DNA from: an uncultured Pseudomonadota bacterium
GTDB taxonomy: Bacteria; Pseudomonadota; Alphaproteobacteria; RUG11792
Assembly: GCA_902773285.1 (NCBI GenBank)
Contig: CACYDS010000098.1
Span: 1-21,172 of the forward strand
Reading direction: 5' to 3'
Length of the DNA stretch: 21,172 nt
Position numbers and translations under genes: made by a program. Shown piece after piece: positions 8,225-15,831 of the stretch; position 1 is the first letter of the stretch; every line of letters begins with the position of its first letter. A model generated the notes under the pieces. The model had not been told where the DNA came from and did no database searches. It was given only the letters and a program-made list of their open reading frames with translations.

Positions 8225-8941
8225 ATGAAATTACCAGCAAAAGTGCTAATGTTTGTTAGCGCAACAACGATGTGTGTCGAAGCGCAGACAGAACTGCATG
8301 AGCAGATTGTATTTGGGGCGCATGTGTCGAGTAAGTACATACAGTTTGTTGAGTCACGGCGGTATGATATCGAAAAAGTTACAATACAGGATTACTTAAC
8401 TCCTACAAAACTAGATATAGTTGTTCCTCCAACAATCGGCAAGGAAACAATAAAGTTTGCACCAATGGCTTTTTCAGGAATGAACGCGTCGCATACAGAA
8501 GTTGCGCTAAAATTTGGACTAGGTAGCAAAAAAGGTTTTGAGTCACAGACAGATTGGACGAAAATGTTTTATAATTCTTCCTCGCTAGTTTCTGTGAATT
8601 TTGAAGGTTTTAGTAGCAAACCATTTATCAAAAAGATGACAAGTATGTTTGAGGGATGTAGGAGATTGAAGGAAATCTTTTGGGGTGATCTTGATACGAG
8701 TAATGTCACTGCAATGGACCGCATGTTCAGCGGATGCAATGCTATTGAAGAAATAGATTTATCTCATTTTAAGACAAAAAGGGTGGAGACAATGAATCAC
8801 ATGTTTAGCTACTGTCATGAGTTAAAATCACTAAATTTACGAAACTTTGATGCATCAGATGTGAAAGATGTAACTGGAATGTTTAAAAACTGCAAAGCAT
8901 TGGAGTTTATGAATATATGTCGTTTTAGACCAAGAGTTTGA
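8225..8941 (+). CDS. Secreted BspA-like leucine-rich-repeat (DUF285) protein
   Basis: A predicted exported protein of 238 residues. Residues 1-20 form a signal peptide (MKLPAKVLMFVSATTMCVEA), which is why I take the ATG at 8225 over the TTG at 8210. From about residue 110 there are DUF285/BspA-type repeats with the pattern MF..C..L..L.L..F.T..V..M. The repeat-defining Met-Phe pairs fall at 114, 141, 167, 193 and 219, an almost exact 26-residue period. The protein stops partway into the last repeat (ending CRFRPRV) with no C-terminal anchor. BspA-type proteins act in adhesion or host contact in other bacteria, so a surface or effector role is inference. It appears monocistronic. A terminator and an inverted repeat lie upstream and a repeat-rich gap downstream. 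Confidence 0.85.
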   Translation: MKLPAKVLMFVSATTMCVEAQTELHEQIVFGAHVSSKYIQFVESRRYDIEKVTIQDYLTPTKLDIVVPPTIGKETIKFAPMAFSGMNASHTEVALKFGLGSKKGFESQTDWTKMFYNSSSLVSVNFEGFSSKPFIKKMTSMFEGCRRLKEIFWGDLDTSNVTAMDRMFSGCNAIEEIDLSHFKTKRVETMNHMFSYCHELKSLNLRNFDASDVKDVTGMFKNCKALEFMNICRFRPRV

Positions 8942-9105
8942 TGCAAGATATAGATCAAGTCTTCACAAAAAGCTAAGATATAATGAGATTAACCCTTCAG
9001 TTCGAGCATATTACAAGATCGCGTGATTGAGACGTGCAGTATTTATACATAAGGTTCTGGTACTATAACGAATTTTATAATAATTATTGATATGCTAGCT
9101 AACTT

Positions 9106-9266
9106 GTATGGTTTTCGCCCCTAACATACAGAGCAATCAATTGGGCGAAATATGACAAAATAGAAACCATACCGACTGTTAACCGGCAGGCTTTCTATTT
9201 GCTAGCCTTAAGTTAACTCCTTTACCCAAAGCTAAACTTTTATCTCATATGTTATGAACTTACACA
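9106..9266 (-). repeat. TIR repeat family, copy 3 (degenerate), with nested palindromes
   Basis: Read on the minus strand from 9266, TGTGTAAGTTCATAACATA, then AACTTAAGGCTAGCAAATAGA (ending near 9194), matches copies 1 and 2 closely. Beyond that the copy diverges. Between 9106 and 9172 two nested inverted repeats occur: outer GTATGGTTT/AAACCATAC (9106-9114, 9164-9172) and inner TTTCGCCC/GGGCGAAA (9113-9120, 9143-9150). The far terminal repeat is only weakly recognisable. This occupies most of the 8942-9300 gap, which otherwise holds no gene. Confidence 0.55.
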
Positions 9267-9300
9267 TAAGCAAAAAGCGCTTATTTCGTTGATCTATGTA

Positions 9301-10326
9301 TTAATTCAAAAGCTGTCTTAATAGACGGTGTGCTTCAGAAGTGCCAGATTTCAGATCATCCATGATTTCGAGTAAATTTTTGTTTTTCCATGACACGACA
9401 AGATTTAATATAAATGCACTTGGGCTATGTTTGTCCAGTATTGCTAATTGCCTAGCTAGCTCTGCAATGGAATTGTAAATATCTTCTCGATTGGTTATAT
9501 CCAAAGCGCTTGGCAGTAATACCTCGGCATCTTCTTTAAGCTTTTGTGTCTCGCTTTTCAAAAATTGCTCTATCTTGTTCAGATTTTCCATTAGCCCTGA
9601 AAATGAATTTATATTGCGGCCGGTCTTCGTTGATAAAGTCGCATCCAGCGATGTTTTTTCGGTTCTTATGTTTTGTACATTGTCCAGAACTTTCTGAAAG
9701 TCCGATTGTGAAAATGTCTTCATTATAGCCATTATATCCTCCAGTGTTTTGTGTCCATCCTGTTTTGCATTTTCCAGAATACTGGCAGCAGAAGAGATGG
9801 AACGAGTTGTAATATTTTTGAGATCCAGGGCATATTCATATTGATATAAATTGAAGGAGTTATCATTGTCAATCGAAGCGATGGGAATAAATTTCGACTT
9901 TTTTTCAACAGTGTCAAAGATCCAATCGTAAATGCGGAATTTTTGTTCAGTATCTGATGAATTGTCGTCTTTCCGAGGGTATCCGATTTCCCAAAATACT
10001 CTGGAAAACTCTGTCAAAATTTGTATTCCACGAATTATGCCGGCAAATCCATCGAGCATAACGAGCGCTTCAATTAACCATCCAAGAATTTGAAAATCCT
10101 TTGATTTAGTTTTTAATGCATCCACGCAAAGTTGCTCGGTTAGGGCCCAATCTGCCTTTTTTAATTCTCGTTCCCACACTCCGAACGAAACGGAACTATC
10201 CTCTTCAAATCTTGCATTTTTGATATCATCGTAAACCTTAGAAATTGATATGTCATAACCGACTTCATCAGGAGATTCTGGAATTTTTGCTAAAAGATCG
10301 GAATTATCATATATTTCTCGACTCAT
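9301..10326 (-). CDS. tssA: Type VI secretion system protein TssA (ImpA N-terminal domain)
   Basis: TssA-family proteins prime and cap assembly of the type VI secretion tail at the membrane complex and baseplate. This protein has 341 residues from the ATG at 10326, which has GGAG seven bases upstream. The ImpA_N domain spans about 10-145. Its signatures are an early PESPDEVGYD, a tryptophan near 51 (VWERELKKA), the SKDFQILGWLIEAL helix at 75-88, then GFAGIIRGIQIL and a tyrosine-proline turn (GYPRKDD). The rest is helical with coiled-coil stretches and no clear second domain. The start lies inside the 3' end of dapF (20-bp overlap), so the two are probably translationally coupled. No other tss gene is present, so the system's other parts must be elsewhere if it works. 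Confidence 0.8.
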   Translation of the reverse strand: MSREIYDNSDLLAKIPESPDEVGYDISISKVYDDIKNARFEEDSSVSFGVWERELKKADWALTEQLCVDALKTKSKDFQILGWLIEALVMLDGFAGIIRGIQILTEFSRVFWEIGYPRKDDNSSDTEQKFRIYDWIFDTVEKKSKFIPIASIDNDNSFNLYQYEYALDLKNITTRSISSAASILENAKQDGHKTLEDIMAIMKTFSQSDFQKVLDNVQNIRTEKTSLDATLSTKTGRNINSFSGLMENLNKIEQFLKSETQKLKEDAEVLLPSALDITNREDIYNSIAELARQLAILDKHSPSAFILNLVVSWKNKNLLEIMDDLKSGTSEAHRLLRQLLN

Positions 10327-11119
10327 AAAATTCTCCTTCATAGACTATCTTTGGAACTGTCGTTAAGCTTACATAAGATTTTTTAATTTCAACTATTGCC
10401 TTTCCGCCATCTTGTATGATATTGATTTTTCCTTCTATTTTAGAATGATACCCAGCAGCTACTGCTCCACTACCGCAAGCTAACGTCCAACCAACTCCCT
10501 TTTCAAAGGTTCTGACCCTCAAAGTGTTGGATGACAGGTGTTTCACAAAATGTATATTACAATCTGAATTGAATCGCGAAAATTCGTTAACTTTACCTAT
10601 TTCAGACGCATCCAATATCAGATGTTTGTTCCCAGTGGTCAAAATATTGCCTTTTTGCTGCGGCAAAGGAAAATTTACGGTAACGGCATTTCCAAAAATT
10701 TGCGCTTTATAAAAATTTTCCTGGGGCGCGGTGTGGTATGCTGGTGATTTTACCACATCGCACCCCAGGAACCTGTCAAGGTACGCTTGCACCGGTTTTC
10801 CTAGAGAACCGACCTTGATAGGAAAATTTTCGGCATCTTGCATCACCTCAAACTCCATACAAGTAACTCCATATTTGTTTTTTATAAGCAACGCTGTAGC
10901 ACAGGAGCCATTTCCACACATATTGGCATGTGAACCATCCTGATTATAAAAATCTAAACAATATCGTCCATTTTCCTGAGTTACAAAAATTATTTGATCG
11001 CATCCGATTCCGTATTTTCTGTCTGCTATTAATTTTTTCTGAGATAATGATAATTTATGTCCATCTGCTTCAATAATAACGAAATCATTTCCATTAGTTT
11101 GAGCCTTATAAAAGATCAT
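10307..11119 (-). CDS. dapF: Diaminopimelate epimerase, carrying an in-frame palindromic insert
   Basis: Converts LL- to meso-diaminopimelate for lysine and peptidoglycan synthesis, without a cofactor. The ATG at 11119 gives 270 residues beginning MIFYKAQTNGNDFVII, the family N-terminus; an ATG at 11140 would add seven residues. Both catalytic cysteines are present: C68 in NMCGNGS and C215 in TLACGSGAVAAG. Residues 100-136 (PIKVGSL to APQENF) are encoded by the palindromic element at 10712-10831 and have no counterpart in DapF as I know it. They fall between the first-domain strand MEFEVMQDAENF and the strand YKAQIFGNAVTVNFP, probably a surface loop. The gene starts five bases after the DUF177 gene ends and overlaps tssA, so it is mid-operon. 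All family residues I can check are intact, so the enzyme may well be functional. Confidence 0.92.
   Translation of the reverse strand: MIFYKAQTNGNDFVIIEADGHKLSLSQKKLIADRKYGIGCDQIIFVTQENGRYCLDFYNQDGSHANMCGNGSCATALLIKNKYGVTCMEFEVMQDAENFPIKVGSLGKPVQAYLDRFLGCDVVKSPAYHTAPQENFYKAQIFGNAVTVNFPLPQQKGNILTTGNKHLILDASEIGKVNEFSRFNSDCNIHFVKHLSSNTLRVRTFEKGVGWTLACGSGAVAAGYHSKIEGKINIIQDGGKAIVEIKKSYVSLTTVPKIVYEGEFYESRNI
10712..10831 (-). repeat. Composite double-palindrome element inserted in frame in dapF
   Basis: On the coding strand a 102-bp insert (10721-10822) is bounded by the 9-bp direct repeat GAAAATTTT (10823-10831 and 10712-10720). Insert plus one repeat is 111 bp, or 37 codons. Module A: CCTATCAAGGT, a 29-base loop, ACCTTGACAGG. 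Module B: about 19-bp arms CCTGGGGTGCGATGTGGTA and TACCACACCGCGCCCCAGG with a 12-base loop. The module order, arm sequences and A-loop length (29) equal those of the copy at 568-664. The insert is visibly GC-richer than the gene around it. Confidence 0.88.
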
Positions 11120-11124
11120 TTTAA

Positions 11125-11541
11125 TCACATAAATATACAAAGAGAAAGGTACTGAGATGCTATTTCTCCGACATCCACTCTCTTATCCTCATCGAATACT
11201 TCTATGTCAAATTCTTTTAATTCTTCATAGTTATTTCTTGCCATGTCCTCAGTTACAAGAACAACATCAAATTTTTCGTTTATCTCCGCGCTTTCCTCTT
11301 TGCTTTCAACGATAAATTTAATAACTTTGGATTTGATAGATGCAACAAGTACATATGCTCCCAAAATGTCGCTTTTCTCAGTTATCAAATAGTCCAAATC
11401 CAAATTATCAATTTTATAAACTTCAAAACGATTTGCTAAAGCTGCCAACTCTTCAGGGGTTGCTCTTGTCACAAATTTTTTATCTAGCAGACTTCCCTTT
11501 ATTTCGACTACTCTTGAAAATTCTGACCATTTCTGCGTCAT
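11125..11541 (-). CDS. DUF177 / YceD-family protein
   Basis: The YceD/DUF177 family is linked to accumulation of 23S rRNA and usually sits with rpmF in other bacteria. The 138 residues begin MTQKWSEFSRVVEI, matching the EFSR.V start of alphaproteobacterial members. ATPEELAALANRFEVYKIDNL corresponds to the conserved A.p.ErAALA.Rf.l..ldsL block, and KRVDVGEIASQYLSL to the DlGE...e.L.L block. Two things are unusual: the central cysteine-containing segment (like CVVTLEP) is replaced by SKVIKFIVES, and the protein ends LCIFM where relatives continue to a DPYP motif. An ATG at 11571 would add 10 residues and overlap the MATE gene; I prefer 11541 by alignment. Probably co-transcribed with the MATE gene and dapF. 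No rpmF is next to it. Confidence 0.7.
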   Translation of the reverse strand: MTQKWSEFSRVVEIKGSLLDKKFVTRATPEELAALANRFEVYKIDNLDLDYLITEKSDILGAYVLVASIKSKVIKFIVESKEESAEINEKFDVVLVTEDMARNNYEELKEFDIEVFDEDKRVDVGEIASQYLSLCIFM

Positions 11542-11549
11542 TCCCGTTC

Positions 11550-12890
11550 TCAAACCTTTATATGTATCCATTTGTCTGACTTGTATCTATAGTACAAAAT
11601 GGTTGTTGATGTAGCAACTGAGATGAACAGAAGCATCCATGTACCCTCAACATGCAACATTCCATTTCTATACAAAAAATAATCAGGTATGGTCACAAGT
11701 GCCCATAAGCACGATGCTATTGATATCATCATATAGTTTATATCCCCTCCAGCTTCCAGTATTCCAGCAACAATCCACGCAACCCCATCGACTAGAAAGT
11801 ACAGCAATACTAGCCATAAAATATTAACAGCCCGATGGAAAATTTCCGGAGGAATATCAAAATGTATAAAATTATTCACGATTAACTCCGGGTAGAACTT
11901 AAATATACCAGCAATAGCTAATATAAATGCAAAATGTATATATAAGGATTTACTCAATACATTCTGGATTCTATCTCGCTTTTTAGCTCCCAAAAGATTT
12001 GACGAAATTGCCATCGCGCCTTTTTCTAGACCACAAACAATAAATGCCATAAACAAATATACCGAAAACGCTATAGACTGAATCATTGCTTCCCACTTGG
12101 AAACATTTGCTAAGAGATAATAGATAACGCTCCATGATGACGTTTCAAACATATGCGAAATGCCACCAGCTAATCCTAATCTTAGATATTCCTTCATTTT
12201 ATCTATATGCAATTTAAAATTTGTCGTCCGATATTTTTCTCTGATATTTTTTCTAAAAAAGCATATAAATAAAAATATTGTATTGACCAAAACTGCCGCG
12301 ACAGTCCCAATTGCGGCGCCGACACTTCCCTTATATTCATCTATGCCAAAATATCCGAAGACTAGGATAACATCCACAACTATATTAACAATATTTGCCA
12401 AAATAGCACCTATAGATATCAAATATCCCTTACCTATAGAAACAAAAAACGAAGCTAAAGAATGATATATTCCATGAATTGGAACAGCACACATTAGAAC
12501 TTTGAAATAAGGAATTCCTTCTGTTTGTAAGTTACTGGGAATACATATATCAGAAAGAAACATTGCGAGAGGGATTGAAATGGCGAACAGAAATACCGAG
12601 AACCATATCATTTGCCACACAGGGGTGCTAGCCTGTTCATATTTGCCAGCTCCATTGTAATTTCCTACAAATGAGCCTGCTATCATTGTTGTCGACATAA
12701 TAGCTAATTGCAAAACTGTGCACCAAGACGACGCCGATGAAGCTCCAACCATCGCATCTATCGAATATCTTGCCAAAACCAATTGGTCTAAGATAAGCAT
12801 AAAATGAGAAGATAGCGCTGAAATCATCAGTGGTAGGGCGACCTTAAATACTTTCCATACCGTTATATCTTCGATCATATTAAGACGCAT
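11550..12890 (-). CDS. MATE-family multidrug/cation efflux transporter
   Basis: A polytopic inner-membrane antiporter of 446 residues, the usual length, with about 12 hydrophobic segments in two MatE halves. Half one opens KVFKVALPLMISALSSHFM and includes a long loop after GSFVGNYNGAGKYEQA. Half two includes GLAGGISHMFETSSWS and EKGAMAISSNLLGAKKRDR, the latter resembling the G...lGak...a motif of the second half. Members exchange Na+ or H+ for cationic drugs or metabolites; the substrate cannot be read from the sequence. It is the first gene of the MATE-DUF177-dapF-tssA cluster. Neither ATG (12890 or 12878) has an evident Shine-Dalgarno sequence. Confidence 0.85.
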   Translation of the reverse strand: MRLNMIEDITVWKVFKVALPLMISALSSHFMLILDQLVLARYSIDAMVGASSASSWCTVLQLAIMSTTMIAGSFVGNYNGAGKYEQASTPVWQMIWFSVFLFAISIPLAMFLSDICIPSNLQTEGIPYFKVLMCAVPIHGIYHSLASFFVSIGKGYLISIGAILANIVNIVVDVILVFGYFGIDEYKGSVGAAIGTVAAVLVNTIFLFICFFRKNIREKYRTTNFKLHIDKMKEYLRLGLAGGISHMFETSSWSVIYYLLANVSKWEAMIQSIAFSVYLFMAFIVCGLEKGAMAISSNLLGAKKRDRIQNVLSKSLYIHFAFILAIAGIFKFYPELIVNNFIHFDIPPEIFHRAVNILWLVLLYFLVDGVAWIVAGILEAGGDINYMMISIASCLWALVTIPDYFLYRNGMLHVEGTWMLLFISVATSTTILYYRYKSDKWIHIKV

Positions 12891-12939
12891 AGGATTGGCA
12901 AATTAGTATCAGTAACGCAACAGAGAGCTCTAATATCTG

Positions 12940-13250
12940 CAGTGATTTGCTGATTACGTGCTTTATATCCGCTCTCATACCCTGTTCTTCTTCTGAAAAA
13001 TTCCAGTCAGTACAGACATTCTATCAATTAATTTTATTAAAACTGAGGACTTTCCTGGGCCTATTCCAAACGCAGTAATGCGCATCTTGCCCCGATCAAC
13101 AGCGGTCCAAACCCTTGTTTTCCAATATAGCTCATCCATCTCCAAAACCTCTACCACTTTAATACAGACTTTTTGATCCAATGCACTATGGTCTGATGTC
13201 TATAGTTTTTTCTGAAAAGTTTACTCATAATTCTCGCAATTCTTCGGAAT
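12940..13250 (-). pseudogene. Decayed IS1-family transposase
   Basis: Two overlapping frames on the minus strand match the two halves of an IS1 transposase. Frame one (13249 to about 13150) reads FRRIARIMSKLF and QTIVHWIKK, like the InsA helix-turn-helix region, with a stop soon after. Frame two (13181-12975) reads VLEMDELYWK, TRVWTAVDRGKMRITAFG and SSVLIKLIDRM, like the InsB catalytic region around its EMDE motif. A third frame just downstream gives DIKHVISKS, like the LHVISK segment. The first switch is a -1 shift at CAAAAAG, where IS1 also shifts. A possible zinc-ribbon relic (CKVCGC) lies near 13340. No terminal inverted repeats were found. This remnant accounts for most of the 12891-13445 gap. 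Confidence 0.65.
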
Positions 13251-13445
13251 CCACAACTCTCTAACTAGAGTACCAAAACGCAGTCTTCCTTCAGCAAAAT
13301 ACTCTATACTTTCGCAGACTTTCACATCCACAAACTTTGCAAGCATTCCACAACGTTCGCTCTTCAAATTTCAGCTGCTTCAGAATTATCATACTTTTTA
13401 CTTATCTGTTTGTAAATCCCAATATTTTAAGACAAATGTTAAACA

Positions 13446-14303
13446 TTACAGAAATGCAAAAATGTTGAGGCATGAAAAAGTTGTCTGCATAAGACCGAAA
13501 CAGTTGATAAATGCGGGTGAATTTATTTTTTTTAGTGATAGGAAAATGAATAAGTAAGAGGACAGAGAAATAAGACCAGATTTTGGTATTATCTTAAAAT
13601 AAACAAAAAACGGCACACACAAAAATGCCAAATGAACCATCAAAAATAAAAGCGTGTAGGCAAATTTAAGCCCATATTTTGTGGGTATTGTCGTAGTTTT
13701 ACCTTGTTCAAATTTACAATCTCGGATGTTATTTGCCAATACAACGCATGTGGTGAGTAGTCCGAACGGGATTGAAAAAAACAAGTCTCTTAGGCAAAGT
13801 GTGTGGGTTAACGATAATATGCAGGCGGAGAAAATCAAAAAACTATATGTGATGAATACGCAAACTTCCGCGAGTGCATTGTATTTGAATCCGAAAGGCT
13901 GTTCGCTATAAAAAAGCGTGATAAAAGCAGCCAAAATGCCGGGAAATAGCAAGGTATGAGGCCGTAATATTAGAGCAAATATTCCAAAAATTGACGCAAG
14001 CGAAAAGGCCGTTATTCCTACGTATAAGATATGTTTCCTGGGGACTATTCCTGTTATCAGTCGATATCTAGTTCCAGGTGAATGAGCATCATCAACTCCA
14101 CGTTCGCAGTCTCTGTATTCAGAAATAGTGTTTGCTGCCAGGTTGTATAGCAGAATTGACAGAGCTACAAAGCAAAAAGAATTCGTATTGCATGCCACAT
14201 AATGGTATTGTGTGTATAAATACGCACATGCTATTAGCAGCATAGGCATTACCATAACATGCGCTCTAGATACACGAGCATATAAAACAATGTTACGCCA
14301 CAT
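13446..14303 (-). CDS. UbiA-family prenyltransferase, MenA-like
   Basis: A membrane enzyme that would attach a polyprenyl chain to an aromatic ring, most likely in quinone synthesis. From the ATG at 14303 it has 285 residues and 8-9 hydrophobic segments. Two Asp-rich motifs bind the prenyl diphosphate-Mg complex: NTISEYRDCERGVDD and NNIRDCKFEQGKTT. This spacing and the NNIRD form resemble MenA (1,4-dihydroxy-2-naphthoate prenyltransferase) more than UbiA. The frame is open to an ATG at 14429, adding 42 residues without family similarity. Neither start has a ribosome site, and I prefer 14303 because the family's usual start (W...AR.S..H..VMP) falls there. No other menaquinone gene is nearby, so the substrate is uncertain. 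Confidence 0.75.
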   Translation of the reverse strand: MWRNIVLYARVSRAHVMVMPMLLIACAYLYTQYHYVACNTNSFCFVALSILLYNLAANTISEYRDCERGVDDAHSPGTRYRLITGIVPRKHILYVGITAFSLASIFGIFALILRPHTLLFPGILAAFITLFYSEQPFGFKYNALAEVCVFITYSFLIFSACILSLTHTLCLRDLFFSIPFGLLTTCVVLANNIRDCKFEQGKTTTIPTKYGLKFAYTLLFLMVHLAFLCVPFFVYFKIIPKSGLISLSSYLFIFLSLKKINSPAFINCFGLMQTTFSCLNIFAFL

Positions 14304-14506
14304 GTTGTTTTGAAACTCATACTGGCTTAAAATCACCAATATAAGAATATTATTCTTTTTCCACTTCTGTCCAGCTATCTGCAGTAATGCCTTTCCCAGA
14401 ACTTTCGACTTTTTACTGGATTCATCCAAAAACTACGCATACATTCTTTCAAATCTCGCTAACAACTCTGCGTATTCACGATTAAATCCCGCTCAATAAT
14501 TTAATT

Positions 14507-14535
14507 GCCTCTCACCCTATATTTTCCAGAGAGGC
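14507..14535 (-). terminator. Hairpin downstream of rarA
   Basis: GCCTCTC (14507-14513) and GAGAGGC (14529-14535) form a 7-bp stem immediately 3' of the rarA stop. It is followed on the minus strand by AATTAAATTATT rather than a T-run, so termination is possible but weak. Confidence 0.3.
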
Positions 14536-14538
14536 TAG

Positions 14539-15768
14539 TCAAGAGCATTTGCTATTTCGCAGTTTGGCCCAGTATTCGAGACGTTTTTTTACTTCTCGTT
14601 CAAATCCCCGTTCGACTGGATTATACAAACTTTGTCTTGCGAGCCCTTCAGGGAAATAGTTTTGCCCGGAAAAGCCGTTTGGCGTATCTGGGTCATACAC
14701 GTAGCCGTTTGAGTATCCTTGCTCCTTCATAAATTTTGTCGGAGCATTTAGAATGTGTTTGGGGGGCATCAATGAGCCTGTTTTTTCTGCCAATCTTTGA
14801 GCATTATTAAATGCGACATAACCCGCATTAGATTTTGGAGCAGTTGCCAAATAAATTACTGCTTGACAGATAGCTAATTCGCCTTCAGGCGAACCTAAAA
14901 ATGAATACGCTTGCTGAGCGGCAATTGCTTGTTGTAGCGCATTCGGATCGGCTAGTCCTATGTCCTCAACGGCAAATCGAACAAGTCTTCGCGCTATATA
15001 CAGTGGATCCTCGCCTCCGGCTAACATCCGAGAAAACCAATATAGCGCAGCATTTACATCAGAGCCTCTAAGAGACTTATGTAGTGCGCTTATTAAGTTG
15101 TAGTGCCCATCGCTGTACTTATCATAGATCACTGTGCGCTTTGAAAGGATTTGGGGTAAATTTTCAGCAGTAATCACTGCATTTTCTGCAGCAAGATTGA
15201 CTAACTCTTCGACCATATTAAGAAGATAACGTCCATCTCCATCCGCCATTTCACACAATAATTTTCTAGCTGTTTTATCAAGTGGAATAGCTCGTTTCAG
15301 ATACTTTTCTGCACGTCCTATGATGATGTCCAAATCATCAATAGATAACCGCTTAAAAACTATAACCTTACACCTTGACAGCAGCGCAGGTCGCAGTTCA
15401 AATGATGGATTTTCTGTTGTGGTACCAATAATGGTGATATTACCATTTTCAAGATGCGGCAAAAATATATCTTGTTGTGATTTATTTAAATGATGTATTT
15501 CATCAACATGCAAGAGCAACTGATTTCCGCGTTCAGCTATCTCAAATACTTGTTTAAATTGCGCTGCACCGCTTGTAACTGCTGACATTGTGACAACTTC
15601 TAGCTCGCACATGCTCGCTACGATCTTTGCAAACGATGTTTTTCCGCACCCAGGAGGCCCCCATAATATCATTGATTGTAGCCGACTTAAATTCATTTTT
15701 TTTAAATCATCGCCAACCAATTCACCTATATCAGTTGGCCTTAACAGTTCGGCTAATGGTTTTTTCAT
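14539..15768 (-). CDS. rarA: Replication-associated recombination protein A (RarA/MgsA AAA+ ATPase)
   Basis: A clamp-loader-like AAA+ ATPase that acts at stalled replication forks. It has 409 residues, slightly shorter than the usual 420-450, mainly because the N-terminus is short (MKKPLAELLRPTDIGELVG). Walker A GPPGCGKT is at 37-44, Walker B with DEIH at 89-92, and the sensor region TTTENPSFELRPALLSRC is characteristic of RarA. The C-terminal MgsA tetramerisation domain is complete (ALHKSLRGSDVNAALYW, then EDIGLADPNAL, ending in the conserved YLPEGL-like NYFPEGLARQSLY). It has a weak ribosome site. It lies 63 bases downstream of the small exported-protein gene, but a strong terminator separates them. 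Confidence 0.95.
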   Translation of the reverse strand: MKKPLAELLRPTDIGELVGDDLKKMNLSRLQSMILWGPPGCGKTSFAKIVASMCELEVVTMSAVTSGAAQFKQVFEIAERGNQLLLHVDEIHHLNKSQQDIFLPHLENGNITIIGTTTENPSFELRPALLSRCKVIVFKRLSIDDLDIIIGRAEKYLKRAIPLDKTARKLLCEMADGDGRYLLNMVEELVNLAAENAVITAENLPQILSKRTVIYDKYSDGHYNLISALHKSLRGSDVNAALYWFSRMLAGGEDPLYIARRLVRFAVEDIGLADPNALQQAIAAQQAYSFLGSPEGELAICQAVIYLATAPKSNAGYVAFNNAQRLAEKTGSLMPPKHILNAPTKFMKEQGYSNGYVYDPDTPNGFSGQNYFPEGLARQSLYNPVERGFEREVKKRLEYWAKLRNSKCS

Positions 15769-15796
15769 TTATTTCTGCTTAAACTCATCAAGTGAC

Positions 15797-15822
15797 AAAA
15801 AAGAGCCCGCCACGCGAGCTCT
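15797..15822 (-). terminator. Rho-independent terminator of the exported-protein gene
   Basis: On the minus strand AGAGCTCGC, loop GTG and GCGGGCTCT form a 9-bp stem (one G-U pair) running into TTTTTT, ten bases after the stop codon of the upstream gene. Confidence 0.88.
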
Positions 15823-15831
15823 CTTTTCATT

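Noticed and set aside
9266..9284. ATAAGC/GCTTAT hairpin after tssA
   Set aside because: Six-base stem with no T-run in the minus direction, and it overlaps the TIR repeat end. Not a supportable terminator.
15368..15379. ACCTTGACAG inside rarA, resembling an arm of the palindromic element
   Set aside because: There is no partner arm or second module, and the encoded residues (SRCKV) are conserved in RarA. Chance match.
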